Below the pieces are notes generated by a model that saw only the letters and a program-made list of their open reading frames with translations, made no database searches and was not told the origin of the DNA. The translations under genes and the position numbers were made by a program. Shown piece by piece: positions 51,801 to 59,330 of a DNA stretch of 64,000 nucleotides. The stretch's first letter is position 1, and every line of letters starts with the position of its first letter. Source of the stretch: Synchiropus splendidus (taxonomy: Eukaryota > Chordata > Actinopteri > Syngnathiformes > Callionymidae); assembly GCF_027744825.2 (NCBI RefSeq), contig NC_071338.1, positions 23,932,001 to 23,996,000 of the forward strand, given 5' to 3'.

Positions 51801-54170
51801 TCCTGTAATGATTGCGAGGAACTTTTGGATTTGGAAGTGATACAACCTGACATTGATGCGAGACCTTTGTCGCAAGTTTGAATGGATGGGAAGAGGCCAC
51901 TTAACTTTACACTCTTAAGCAAGGACTCATAAAGGAATGGACAGGTCGAGACAAAACCTTGATATACACCTCGCAGGCGCAGGAGGGCGGAAGCTAGAAT
52001 GAGGGAGAAAACTAGTTCTTGTCTGGCACAGCAGCGCCGGCCTGATTTCATTTTATGTGCTGTCAATCAGGCCCAAGTATCTGAGCAGACAGGAAGAGTG
52101 AAAGAGACAGAGAGGCAGGGGGGTGGGAGGGTCGGCAACCCGGGAACAAAGGAACACAAAGACCTATTGGGCCAAATAAAGCCGCGGACTCTGGATTAAC
52201 AGCGAGAGACACAAATATAGACTTCTGATAGCAAAGGCTTCTCTGCTGTGTACCAGAATAAATCAGCACCAGAGACAGCAACAACCCCGGCGGTTCTGGA
52301 GTGACATTATTGCTTGAAATATGGCAGCGAAACGGAGAGCCATCAAACGATGTCGGGAGCCTCTCGGACTGACACTGTCACACGTTTGGCACTTGACGGT
52401 GCAACTTAATAGCACATTAGCAACTCTTAAATGTGGGCCAGTCATATCCAGGCAACCTCTTTACATTATGTTGCCATGACTCTCTCGGTGGACTGAAGGC
52501 AGGAAACACAAATTCTCACCATGGCATGTGATGTTGTGGTTTTTCTTGGGGGAAATGATACAATCAATCTCATCTATGTCCTGGATACCATAAAACTGAG
52601 TAATACTGTCGCTTAACGTGTTCCGCTCTGCTCCAGCACTGTACGACTCACGATAAACAGCATTCAAAGTGTCTGGTTTGTTTCTTCCAAAGTTGTGATC
52701 ATGTGACCTAAAATTTGTCCACATGGAAAAAGCACCAAACATTAATTAAAAATTCAAAAAAAATCATCGCAATTTTTTTTATTATTTAAATGATTTTGAT
52801 ACTTTATTGTATGAAAAAATAAAATAATAAATACTGATTTATATCTGTTCCACTGTTTTTACTTGCCACCCTGTGACGCGTAGATGTTTTGGCTATTGTC
52901 ATAATGTCACAGACAGCTGATGACATCACTGAAACCCGTCCAGGAGCCGAGGTCTCATGCAGTTCCTGCACTTTTTGATGTATTTCCTCTTTTCAGTAGT
53001 TGGTAAGGTCGGTTAAGATAAAGATTTTCAAGTTATTGTACAATTACGGGGACGAGCGAAGTTAACCTCTACCCAAAGTAGAATCCAAATCTCTAATCTC
53101 AAGTTACAGCTAACATAGATTTTCTAATATCAAAATTAGGACTATTATTATTATTATTAATATAATTATTATTGTTCATTTTTTGTAGTTTTGTGTCTCA
53201 AATGGAGTGTATCTTGTTCGTTATGGGGTGGTAAAACTTGTTTGCAGGGCCATACATAGTGTGTACGTCTCTAAAAACGTTTTTAAACGCAAAGAAGAAA
53301 TGGTGCTGGTTTAACAGACTGACTCCACTCATGACGCGATTTCACATTCATAGTTTATGTGACATTTGAATGAAAAGATCAGTCTCATTTTACTGTTATT
53401 TAAAACTGCTGCTTCAAAATCTCACGAGTATTTAGAGTAACTTGTTTTCCTGCTTTAAAGGAAAGCTCTTTTCTTGCTAACTCTTTCAACAGGACGTCAA
53501 ACAAGTCTGCGCTCCAAGAGATTTCCAACCAAGTACTGGTATCTGAGAAGAGAAGGAAGAAACCATCTTGTTTTTAACTGCCTCACATGTCCGCAGTGAC
53601 AGTGGAGAGAAATCTCTTTCTGCCTCCCTCTGATGAGTCTGGAGTTGTTCCCAAGCAAGACTTTAATTCAAAGAAGTCTGTTGCAGTCAGATGTAGAAGC
53701 AGTTCCATGTGGCGTGCAGAATGAGACGTACCTAAGTGCCAACTATATTTGCAGGTTGGGACACGTCGTCCGCAGATGTGAAGAGTACACAAATGCGTGA
53801 AGTAAAATGCATTAGTTAGTGATCTTTTGGAAACAATTCCTGAGTAGGGTGAACAACTATGCTCAAATTCAGAACCAAACTGCGATGCTTATTTATTTAG
53901 TCTGATTTTGTTTTGAAATAGAAGCATGGAATATTAAAAACATCATGTTTATCTATTTAGAATCGGTCGCTCAGGGAGCAACATTGAGCCGCTAAACACA
54001 AACAGTGTGGGAGAGGGAGAAGGAGGTGAGTGGCCTCTGACCCTTACTGGCCCCATCAGGCCCTCGCAGGACGGTGCACTCCTCGATCTGGCCGAAGGTC
54101 TCGAACAGCCGCCGGACGTCGTCCTCGCTCTGCTGCTTCCCCAGCATCCCCACAAACAGCTTCCTGTCTT
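12390..54170 (-). CDS. celf6: CUGBP/Elav-like family RNA-binding protein, probably CELF6 (partial CDS, nine exons, 5' end outside window)
   Basis: Joined minus-strand exons 54170-54042, 47602-47523, 35862-35719, 34590-34443, 31789-31640, 29708-29646, 27604-27524, 23788-23645 and 12517-12390 give about 354 residues and a stop. Seen: RRM2 (RNP2 LFVGML, RNP1 KGCAFVKF), an Ala/Gln/Pro/Gly linker, and RRM3 (RNP2 LFIYHL, RNP1 KCFGFVSF) ending in [11 protein letters not shown]. Established knowledge: CELF3-6 proteins are mainly neural regulators of alternative splicing, and of mRNA stability and translation, that bind UG-rich RNA. Paralogue choice: [27 protein letters not shown] followed by AYP, YAPIS, PQQP and VISAKVF match CELF6 better than CELF4 (LNKQQ, PQANGQP, TAADPLQQ), CELF5 or CELF3. 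Some linker words (TPSSGTSTPP) are CELF3-like, so the subfamily is firm and the paralogue likely. RRM1 and the start codon are missing from the window. All introns are GT-AG and all joins keep frame. Confidence 0.85.
13531..13746. mobile_element. Foldback element with about 46-bp inverted arms
   Basis: The left arm 13531-13577 and the right arm 13700-13746 are near-perfect reverse complements (GTCATATG at the tip, then TTTGGGCAGAAC and AAGTCACATTGTGACG). The loop is about 120 bp. It is probably a MITE. A second palindrome begins 15 bp further on. Confidence 0.65.
13762..13923. mobile_element. Second foldback element, about 54-bp arms
   Basis: The arms 13762-13815 and 13868-13923 are reverse complements with few mismatches. 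The key words are TTTTAGCGA at the outer end and CATGAAAAAAATGGACGCC at the inner end. The loop is about 50 bp. Its arm sequence is unrelated to that of the neighbour at 13531. Confidence 0.65.
16517..16836. mobile_element. 320-bp palindromic MITE-like element
   Basis: The left arm (about 16522-16582) and right arm (about 16776-16836) pair over roughly 57 bp (CCTCACTCCCATGGCG, TGACGTTGGGAAAG and GGACTTTTGC are shared). The central part has an ACCTAATGCGTCAAC block that recurs near 63096 and, more weakly, near 42690, so this is a dispersed family. An apparent 160-codon frame across the left arm is not a gene. Confidence 0.7.
17140..17310 (+). pseudogene. Degenerate LINE-like fragment
   Basis: The plus strand has GAATGGTTTGGAGATGTGGC then GAGGACAGACCAAGAC and ATGAGGTTCATGGATG, resembling the R-W-F-G-H-V-x-R C-terminal segment of fish LINE reverse transcriptases. 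Heavily mutated; judged from word order only. Confidence 0.4.
19055..19256. mobile_element. Small foldback element (ATGAAACAGTGTCC family), copy 2
   Basis: Starts AGTATTGAAGGGTAGATAAG followed by GTTTCATGAAACAGTGTCC, with ACCAGATGGCACTGTC inside, and returns through GCGCCATCTAGTGGCCTC to GATGCCTCACATTCCATCAC. About 200 bp with imperfect inverted halves. Confidence 0.55.
19880..20100 (+). mobile_element. LINE-like 3' tail with TGATTC end repeat
   Basis: The stretch ends TTTCCCTTGGGATTAATAAA followed by GATTTCTGATTCTGATTC. The 'TTTCCC..GGGAT.AATAAA' motif plus a short tandem tail is the usual 3' end of several fish LINE families. The 5' limit is arbitrary. The LINE fragment at 20200 lies in opposite orientation. 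Confidence 0.5.
20200..20480 (-). pseudogene. Degenerate LINE 3' fragment on minus strand
   Basis: Minus-strand text AATAGGGTGAAGAGCTCAGT and the following CATCTGGGAGACACTCAAAG, then CCAGTTGATGTGGCTAG, matches the conserved fish LINE segment that precedes the RMPP tail seen at 11340. It is therefore probably the same family. No intact frame remains. Confidence 0.55.
20843..20865. repeat. (CT)n microsatellite
   Basis: Pure CT dinucleotides, about 11 units. Confidence 0.95.
23645..23788 (-). CDS. celf6: celf6 exon: first two thirds of RRM3
   Basis: This 144-nt exon, phase 1 at both ends, encodes [20 protein letters not shown], then [20 protein letters not shown] and TNQSKCFG. It holds RNP2 (LFIYHL), helix 1 and the beta-2/loop, and ends inside RNP1 (KCFG-FVSF). 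VISAKVF agrees with CELF6 and CELF3 rather than CELF4 (VISSKVF). The acceptor is TCCCCCAG and the donor GTGAGT. Skipping keeps frame but would cripple RRM3. Confidence 0.94.
24982..24999. repeat. (AC)9 microsatellite
   Basis: Pure AC run followed by CACGCACGCAC. In celf6 pre-mRNA this is read as GU repeats, the type of sequence CELF proteins bind. Confidence 0.93.
25369..25388. repeat. (TAA)n microsatellite
   Basis: Short AAT trinucleotide tract. Confidence 0.9.
25821..25842. repeat. (TG)11 microsatellite
   Basis: Pure TG run on the plus strand (CA in the celf6 transcript). Confidence 0.95.
26307..26796. mobile_element. PIF/Harbinger-like MITE, copy 2 (inverted relative to copy 1)
   Basis: The right end, read on the minus strand, starts GGCCCATTTACGCTCC and continues to a GCACCCGTCCATTT block, matching the left end of the copy at 2486. 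The left part (GTACGGAACTGGATCTGGAC) matches the complement of the right part of copy 1. Boundaries are approximate and no clear target duplication was found. Confidence 0.6.
27524..27604 (-). CDS. celf6: celf6 exon: linker just before RRM3
   Basis: This 81-nt exon, phase 1 at both ends, encodes [20 protein letters not shown], then PQQQREG running into RRM3. The acceptor is CAACAGCAG, a NAGNAG tandem: with the upstream AG the protein reads HYAAYP with an additional Ala (HYA-A-YP), and with the second AG (exon start 27601, 78 nt) one Ala fewer. The donor is GTAAGA. The PQQQREG block precedes RRM3 in CELF3-6. Confidence 0.9.
27605..29645 (-). other. celf6: celf6 intron (2.0 kb)
   Basis: AT-rich intron with a MITE at 28945-29369. 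Apart from that element and low-complexity T- and TA-rich sequence (28360-28700), nothing is recognised. Confidence 0.85.
28945..29369. mobile_element. MITE with TTACTGTAA termini, copy A
   Basis: TTACTGTAA at 28945-28953 and TTACAGTAA at 29361-29369 are perfect inverted ends, continuing imperfectly (CCAGACTATAGAGTGC against CCGGACTATAAGCCAC). These ends belong to a widespread fish element; I do not assign a superfamily. A related copy lies inverted at about 30940-31275. Confidence 0.7.
29646..29708 (-). CDS. celf6: celf6 exon: 63-nt linker cassette
   Basis: This 21-codon exon, phase 1 at both ends, encodes [20 protein letters not shown] plus a split Ala. [11 protein letters not shown] is the CELF6 form. 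The acceptor is CTCTGCAG and the donor GTGATC, which is not a strong consensus. It is the shortest coding exon here and is flanked on both sides by copies of the same MITE in opposite orientation (28945-29369 and about 30940-31275). Confidence 0.9.
29709..31639 (-). other. celf6: celf6 intron (1.9 kb)
   Basis: Contains a short poly(A) near 30474-30488 and a degenerate second copy of the 28945-29369 MITE in opposite orientation (about 30940-31275). Nothing else is recognised. Confidence 0.85.
30940..31275. mobile_element. Degenerate inverted copy B of the 28945-29369 MITE
   Basis: Shared blocks in opposite orientation to copy A: CCAATGAAATCACA, TTAAAGCGCTCAAA, GAAGCAGAAGCTGAGACC, GTAAATAAATGATGTGA, CATGATTCAAGTTC, TTGCTGAGTTTGTTTCATGA and a GCGCAGACAGCACCA block. 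The termini are eroded, so the limits are approximate. Confidence 0.65.
31640..31789 (-). CDS. celf6: celf6 exon: Pro/Gly-rich linker segment
   Basis: This 150-nt exon (phase 1 at both ends) encodes [20 protein letters not shown], then [15 protein letters not shown] and a NGIHPYP end. It is the IGVNGF-HPYP linker block conserved in CELF3, 4 and 6, and PQTNGQP is the CELF6 wording. The acceptor is CTGAAG and the donor GTGAGC. Skipping would keep frame. Confidence 0.9.
32047..32180. mobile_element. Foldback family half-copies, copy 3
   Basis: GATGAGGTTTCATGACACAG occurs twice (about 32080-32099 and 32110-32129). The second is followed by TGTCCTGATTTTTAGAGGCC and ACCAGATGGTGCTGTC, the left half of the family. 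The right half was not recognised. Confidence 0.5.
32320..32440. repeat. Dispersed TTGGTCTTGG-type repeat, copy 2
   Basis: GGTCTTGGTCATGCC, ATTGGTCTTGGTCTCC, AGACTTGATCTCTG and GACTTGGTCCTGACTACAAC follow the same order as the 61275-61390 sequence. More diverged. Confidence 0.4.
34443..34590 (-). CDS. celf6: celf6 exon: Gln/Ala/Met-rich linker segment
   Basis: This 148-nt exon starts in phase 0 and ends in phase 1. It encodes [18 protein letters not shown], then repeats of Ala, Met and Gln ([13 protein letters not shown]), ending near TPMTPSSG. This corresponds to the MQQQAALM linker block of CELF3, 4 and 6. The acceptor reads ACAGCAG, a NAGNAG tandem: use of the second AG (exon start 34587) drops one Gln. 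The donor is GTGGGT. Confidence 0.9.
34591..35718 (-). other. celf6: celf6 intron (1.1 kb)
   Basis: Short intron, locally G-rich on the plus strand (34830-35040), which makes C-rich RNA. No repeat or extra exon is seen. Confidence 0.85.
35719..35862 (-). CDS. celf6: celf6 exon: end of RRM2 and start of linker
   Basis: This 144-nt exon (48 codons, phase 0 at both ends) runs from [20 protein letters not shown] to [19 protein letters not shown] is the near-invariant C-terminal strand of RRM2 in CELF proteins. The following [16 protein letters not shown] segment starts the linker. The acceptor is CTCCAG and the donor GTAAGT. Because both ends are phase 0, skipping would keep frame but remove the last RRM2 strand. 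Confidence 0.93.
36261..36834. mobile_element. hAT-like non-autonomous element with CTAGGGTTGCAA ends
   Basis: CTAGGGTTGCAA at the left and TTGCAACCCTAG at the right form a perfect 12-bp inverted terminus around 574 bp. Subterminal GTCGAC-rich words occur near both ends, as in a common fish hAT-derived family. The interior is non-coding. Confidence 0.75.
41565..41690. mobile_element. Foldback family, degenerate copy 4
   Basis: ACTATGAAACAGTGCACTC, then GACTAGATGACACTC, and CATGAAGCTTCATCAGCAC to the right follow the family order with many changes. It lies just upstream of the solo LTR at 41758. Confidence 0.4.
41758..42470 (+). mobile_element. Solo LTR with perfect 5-bp target duplication
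   Basis: The 713-bp unit begins TGTCATGTC and ends GACATGACA, a perfect 9-bp inverted terminus with TG...CA ends. It is flanked by CTAAC at 41753-41757 and CTAAC at 42471-42475, a perfect 5-bp duplication. An ATTAAA-type polyadenylation word lies near 42398 on the plus strand, giving orientation. No internal gag/pol sequence or second LTR adjoins it, so it is a solo LTR left by recombination of an LTR retrotransposon. The 5-bp duplication and fish-type 3' end suggest Ty3/gypsy, but the family is not proven. Confidence 0.85.
42610..42760. mobile_element. Possible weak copy of the same palindromic family
   Basis: GTGTGCTTCAACTGCGAGCT then TAATGTGTCAACATGCA resembles the GTGCTTCAATCGGAAACC / TAATGCGTCAACAGGCA block at about 16738-16772. 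Similarity is short, so this is tentative. Confidence 0.3.
44017..44454. mobile_element. hAT-like MITE, copy 2
   Basis: Left end CAGGGTTTCCACC and right end GGAAACCCTG. GCCGCCACAGC near the left end and ATTTACTTCTCATG inside match the complement of the 5725-6188 element. There is no transposase; the 112-codon frame across it is chance. Confidence 0.65.
45687..45829. repeat. Compound (TA)n and (GATA)n microsatellite
   Basis: (TA)30 at 45687-45746, a 22-bp unique spacer, a shorter (AT)n at 45769-45782, then about ten AGAT units from 45791. Likely polymorphic. Confidence 0.97.
47078..47170. mobile_element. Foldback family, degenerate copy 5
   Basis: GAAGCTTCATGAAACATTAT then CTCAGTAGGTGGTGTTC and GCGAGGTTTCGTTG resemble the family consensus. 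It sits about 40 bp from the clearer copy at 47208. Confidence 0.35.
47208..47400. mobile_element. Small foldback element, best copy (6)
   Basis: The left half reads GTTGATGAAACAGTGTCC and GAGGCCACTAGATGG. The right half reads CACCATCTGGTGGCCTCTG, GACACTGTTTCCTGAAACC and CCCATCACTACT. Arms of about 55 bp pair with scattered mismatches. It lies 120 bp upstream of the 3' end of exon 47523-47602 in window coordinates, inside the following intron. Confidence 0.6.
47523..47602 (-). CDS. celf6: celf6 exon: rest of RRM2
   Basis: This is an 80-nt exon, the size usual for this position in CELF genes. It follows the acceptor TTCCCAG and ends at CCG before GTAAGT. It completes RNP1 as (G)CAFVKF and encodes [20 protein letters not shown], the second helix and last strand of RRM2. 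It starts in phase 1 and ends in phase 0. It lies between introns of about 6.4 kb upstream and 11.7 kb downstream. Confidence 0.93.
49238..49312 (-). mobile_element. tRNA-like SINE fragment
   Basis: The minus strand reads GTGGGTAGTGGTTAGTGTGA (A-box-like) and, about 30 nt later, GGTTTGAATCC (B-box-like). The spacing and words fit the tRNA-derived head of a SINE. It does not fold as a full tRNA and no tRNA is claimed. Confidence 0.45.
50459..50482. repeat. T24 homopolymer
   Basis: Uninterrupted T run inside the RRM2 intron. Confidence 0.9.
54042..54170 (-). CDS. celf6: celf6 exon: start of RRM2
   Basis: This 129-nt coding exon begins after a CATTCCAG acceptor and encodes [14 protein letters not shown] through GPDGASKG. 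It holds the beta-1 strand (RNP2 LFVGML), the first helix ([10 protein letters not shown]) and beta-2 ([10 protein letters not shown]) of RRM2. It starts in phase 1 (the first E codon is split with an exon not found here) and ends in phase 1 inside the glycine of RNP1. The annotated donor is AAGG followed by GTCAGA. A second donor, GTAAGG, sits 6 nt upstream (exon end 54048) and would remove Lys-Gly in frame. The LGKQQ wording is typical of CELF3/6 rather than CELF4. Confidence 0.92.
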
Positions 54171-55734
54171 CTGGAATGGGGGGAGGGGAGGGAAGAGAAA
54201 AGAGACAAATGCTACAACCGATGGTTCTGCAGGGCTGAAAGGAACGTGTGCGAGTCAAACCCTCCTTTTATCAGGCTTCTTCAGCTCATACCGCTGCTGC
54301 TGCTGCTGTTGTGTTTGTGCCACATTCCAATTCTCCTATGATGGAGATATATATTCCTGCAGCAAGTAAGCTATTTAAGTCTGCTCTTTGATACGGATGA
54401 TGTTCACCCTGTTATGGAATCCTGGTTAAAGAAATATATTCACTATTATGTTTCTGTCGCAGTCGAAAGAGAACATGGAGCCAGAACACAGTCGCACATT
54501 GTACTATCAGCTCAAGACATTTATATGTGTGCGTAAACATGTGTCTGCAATCCTGTTTATTAGAGTTTAGTGTTTGAGGTTGCTTTCTCTCCACATAACA
54601 ACGGTTTCATTGTGTTTCTTTCTGTTGTCTAAGCCTGGATTGTTTACCTGAGCACGTTCAAAAGATATTTAAAGAAATACAACAATAAAATAACTGACCT
54701 TATTTGGTAAAGTCAGTTATGATAAACCTTTCCACCCCATAATAACTAAAGATTTTTTTTCCCCTCAACTGGAATGTAAAGTGAAGGGGATTTAGAAAGA
54801 TGAATTATATTATTTGGTCTGTCTAAAGGTGATTGCAAGTTTTTCTCATTTTACATAACTGACTTAAACAGGTCAAGGTTATATTTCTTAGATGACTGAC
54901 TGGTGATGGGAATTAAACAATACTTATTTATTTGATATATTTTTTTTATGTTTGCATGAATCCTAGGTCACAGTGGTTTGGTGAACTGAACTGTCAACAT
55001 TTTTTTTTGTTTCGTTCCATTTTACTTCACAATAAAAACCTCCCAATGTTTGGAATGATTTTACATTTTTGTTCTCCAAAGTTGGGGTCAAATTCATATT
55101 AAAAACCATATGTTATTAAAAAAAATGCATTGAAAAATATATAACCGCTTTGTTCATGATGGAGTGTCTTCAGAATCAGCAAACTTAGACTGGACACCTG
55201 CGAGTAAGTTAAGGCACTCTAGTAAAGCCTTTACTATTTAAGGTGCGTTTGTTGAGTAAAAAGTAGATGCCGTGCCCAAAAGCATTCCAAATGAAGTCCA
55301 GGCACTGCAGTTAACATGTCTCATTGTCTAGGACTGAAAGGTTTCGTCATGTATTCACAAAATAATGTATGTCCCTCTGTCCACAAGCCACACACACACA
55401 CACAGCACTGCAGGTTCTGAAAAGGAAACGTCTCGTATTCTGTGAGCACTGACGCATGGCTTGAACACACTCTTCAATATCCTTAGTATAAGAGCACAAG
55501 AAACACTTGCATTTCATCCAGGTTGTCATGGGTGATTACAGTTGCAACCGTCTTTGACTCACAATTTACTTGCTCACGCCCTTAGTGGTTAGTCATAGGA
55601 AGCAGTGCCCTTTCCTGGCTCCGGAACAAGGCATGCCAGTGTCTGGTCAATGTCTGGGTTGGTTATTCCATCGCCTTCTGGTGTTAGAAAGTTTTACGGC
55701 CTTAGGGTACAGACCCTTATGGTTTGCACATTTC

Positions 55735-55870
55735 CTGTCAGCCTCCTCCTCCAAGACCTATTTTCACCAACCACCCAACACTACCATCGCCATCGTTCTT
55801 GGTCCAACTCTCTCTCCACATGTCTAAACCATTCAAGGCTCCATAGTTTGTATCCAACCTTCTCCATATG
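55735..55870 (-). pseudogene. Degenerate LINE-like fragment, minus strand
   Basis: CTCTCTCCACATGTCTAAAC followed by CATTCAAGGCTCC is the reverse complement of the GGTTTGGACATGTG-type segment common in fish LINE ORF2 C-termini. A plus-strand frame of 88 codons here is a shadow. Confidence 0.35.
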
Positions 55871-58800
55871 AGTTGCTCATGAAAATATTATAAAGGAAGA
55901 TGATGCCAGGATATGATGCAACCAGAGTTAATGAACTATTTAACAAATTTAACCTGTGTGTTAAGGAGATGGAGAAGGGGTTAAAAAAATCATGCATCAA
56001 CTTTTAGTCTAATTTTGATAACAACTATGAAATAACTGAAATGTGCTCATCGTGAAGCAAGTTGAACAGCTGAACTTTTAAAATTAATCTTCTCAGAGCT
56101 TCAGCCCGACAGAGCATTCGTCTTCTTTCCATATTTCACATTATGCATTCCTTTAGTCAGCTGTGTTGTGGAATGAAATGGCTTTGAGCAAGAGCCCAGC
56201 GCCAGGGCTGATGGAAAGTGGCAGGAAGAGGAAGACGATTGTATTGGAAATGACACTGTTGATCTTCTTGTGAGTCGTTTGACTGGCTGGGAGCAGGTGA
56301 GGAGTGGGGAGGAGCGCAGGGTGAGAGCGTCACCTGGCCCTGCGCAGATGTGACGCCTCCTGTGCCTGCCAGGCCCCATTAGATGCAGCTGTTCCAAAAA
56401 TAAAGCAGCGGAGCATCTTTTTATGCAGCGGGGAGAGCTGAGTGAAGTTCAGCAAAGACACTTTTGAACACGCACAGGAGCATCTCTGGTGGTCGGAATT
56501 TGGACTTTGCCCTTCGAGAGAACACCCAATGCTGCACACCAAAAGTTAGATCTGTGGTCCGGTTACTGGCCTGGCTTAGTTCACTCAGAACCTTCCAATA
56601 AGAGGCTTCTCTTCTGCGGTTTAGTAGCATGGTTGAACATTGTTTTATGAGGAATATTGGGGGAGATGATGTAAAACAACACTGATGACAAACAAATCTG
56701 TAGAATGGATGCTTTCTCGGAGTAGACAAGAGGTTATTCTATTGCTATTGACGATCAATGCAGCTCCCTGAGATCCATACTGTACCAATGCTACCACCAG
56801 CGCTCATCTTTTCTTCAGATCCTACCGTTTCCATTTTACCACCACTTCCTTAAGCCTATAGTCAGAAGAAGTCTCAGAGCAACGATCCACACTTTCGACC
56901 CATTGATGGACATTATCGTCTGATATGGTCTGTCCGTTCTGGTTCTCAAACCGGTGCCGCTCTCTCTTTGTTTTCTATCGAGCCTGCACACGTTCGTACT
57001 GGTATCAGCAGAACTAAAGTGGTAGGGGGCTAAAAGTGTCACTCGAACGGAAGTAAACAACTCACCGGCAAAATGTCAAGTCGATCTATTAGTTCTCATC
57101 TAATAATCGAGCATGTGATGTCTAACATGAAGAGGAGTCATAGGAGACGATTCCATTGGACAGATCTTGCACGTGTAAAGGCGATATATTTTGCAGACGT
57201 CACTGTATTCACATTGATCTAACTGTCTCACAATTTAGTATAGTTTTCAGTACTTCCTCGGCATATAGCTCATTTTATAAACAAAGAATACGACGCCACC
57301 ACAGCTGATGTCAGGGTTCGCGAGCACATCGCAGCGTTTGTTGGGTCCAGCCATGAACCAAACCAGTTCTTTTCTCTCCAGTTCAAAATTGCGTTTGGGA
57401 ACCAGAACCAGCACTGAGCCGTGCCGGTGTGAAACAACTCACTCGCTCATGGATCCTATCATTAAAGGTGTTCAAGTGGACACAGAAGCAGAAAAGGGCG
57501 ATCACAGCCAGGAGACCATGTTGTAGCCAGAAGTCGGGTCAAGCCACCGTGAAGTACAAATAGGTGTGGAGGTCAATTATATGCTCAAATTGAAGGCACA
57601 TCCAGATGGAAAAACGGAATCTTTTTCTCTTTGACTTGTGGACGTCCTGGAGATCAAATACAAGAATAAAAGCGAGCAATAAAAACCTTCTTAACCCTGC
57701 AAAGACAAGGATTGAGTTGATCAATGGGTGATTCAGTGATTCTTAAACCAATAAAGTCAGTGGCCAGGTGTCTTGAGTTGCTCCTGTCTGGTCGTGTTCC
57801 TGTTGTTGTGTCTCACGCAGCAGGATTTTCCAGAGCCTCCAGCTGAGACTGATGCAACTGCTCGTTACTGTCTCTCTCTCTTGGAGCTTCAGGACAGGAT
57901 GCGAGACCCCCGAGGAGATCGACGGAGATAAGCCCTTAGTGCAGACTGACAGGTGGACAGACATCCAGCTAATGCTGGGCGTCAGTGGGGGAGCCACATT
58001 AAGTCAGGGCTGAGCAGGTGTTTGCAGAAAAATGACGCTGACCCCCGCTTGTTACGACAAAGGTGAAATCCGAAGGAAAAGCCATCAAGAGCACTTTGAC
58101 TCAACTGTCCTGCTATCTTTTACGACGTCGCCGAGGTGTCTTTGTTAAATGGGAAGAGTGTGGTTTTACAGGCCTCCCGCAGTGTGTTAATGTTTCGGGA
58201 CAAAAGTCTCATCTCGGTCCTGGCCTGAAGAGATCTAATGGCGGCTTTACAAGGCTAATTAACAAGCCATGAGCGAGGTAATGAACTTTCCAAATGTGCT
58301 GGCAAACGCAAAAATAAATTACACCCTAGTGAAGGCATTAAAGGAAGTGTGAGTGTACTTCAGCGTCTTCCTTTGGGAGAGCCACAGCGAGAAAATGAAT
58401 TTGGAGCCGCTATCTTTTCATTGCCCGACCTGCGACGGTCTCAGTTGGCCCACTTCGTGCCCTGGCCGGAGTATGGATCGCTATTAATTTGTCCACTTTG
58501 CACCTGTCTCCAAAGCAGCTCCTATTGGATTTGGCGAGTCCCTTCCCATCTCCAATGACCACTTGTAAGCTTAAATTGGCGTTTTATGAATATGAATGCC
58601 TATCTAGTAGCACTCTCCCACCGCTGGAGGAGATGACTCCACGACTCTAAAGAGTAATCCATTAAAAATAAAGAGGCAGGAAAAGAGAGGAATCGCAAGT
58701 TCAGTGATACATTTGCATTTAGAGGGGTGAGGACCTTCCTATGGATGTAAAAGAATGATAAAATTCACTGAGCTCCCAGTTTGACCTTTAAGTACTCTTT

Positions 58801-59109
58801 GTTGGAGAGGATCCGATTGTATCCCTCAGTAGAGCGGTGAAGAACATTTGAGCTCGGCGACACTTTGCTTCTCTGAATGAGTGGAACTTTTTAAACCCAC
58901 CCTCTACACTGAAGTGGCCCGGGAACTTCAACTCAGCCATGACAAGAATATTCCAGCGGAAACTCTTCATGGATATCTGATTAAGATATTTTCTGTGAGC
59001 ACAAAAGAAAGAGGCGAATGTATCTCATAATTTAAAGACATACTGGCTTCCTTGAACTTCTTTGTTCACTATCTCAGTGTCCGTCCTTCACGCACGTCCA
59101 AATAGTTTG

Positions 59110-59330
59110 GCATCCTTTGTCTCCAAACTTCTGCACATGAACTGTCACTCTGATATACTTGTTTCTGATCATGGCCGTCCAGTCACTCCATCTCTTCCTC
59201 ATGTGTAGGTCTCACTAATGCTCTACAGAGCTTCTGTTTCTCTCTAGCTGCTACCCCCTGACACAGAGCAACTCCCACCCTGGCTACACTCTCCTCTTCG
59301 CCTCCCGTGAACTCAGTCCATCACTCAGAA
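59110..59330 (-). pseudogene. Possible LINE-like fragment, minus strand
   Basis: Pyrimidine-rich text with CCATCTCTTCCTCATGTG, CTCTACAGAGCTTCTG and CCCACCCTGGCTACACTCTC resembles fish LINE coding sequence read backwards. No frame survives; weak call. Confidence 0.3.

Larger units (their letters stand above)
47603..54041 (-). other. celf6: celf6 intron within RRM2 (6.4 kb)
   Basis: Intron interrupting RNP1 of RRM2. It contains a tRNA-like SINE fragment (49238-49312), poly(T) at 50459-50482 and (TTA)n near 53144-53172. The interval 47750-48650 is repeat-free and may hold conserved non-coding sequence. Confidence 0.85.

Noticed and set aside
12390..54170. Assignment of the gene to celf4, celf3 or celf5
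   Set aside because: [23 protein letters not shown] and VISAKVF disagree with CELF4; [20 protein letters not shown] disagrees with CELF3; the linker and the ANRPY end disagree with CELF5. CELF6 fits best, though a phylogeny would be needed to settle it.
56840..57530. Possible repeat with GGTTCTCAAACCGG and GGAACCAGAACCAG words
   Set aside because: The words suggest a dispersed element, but I could not find termini, a second copy or a coding remnant in the window.
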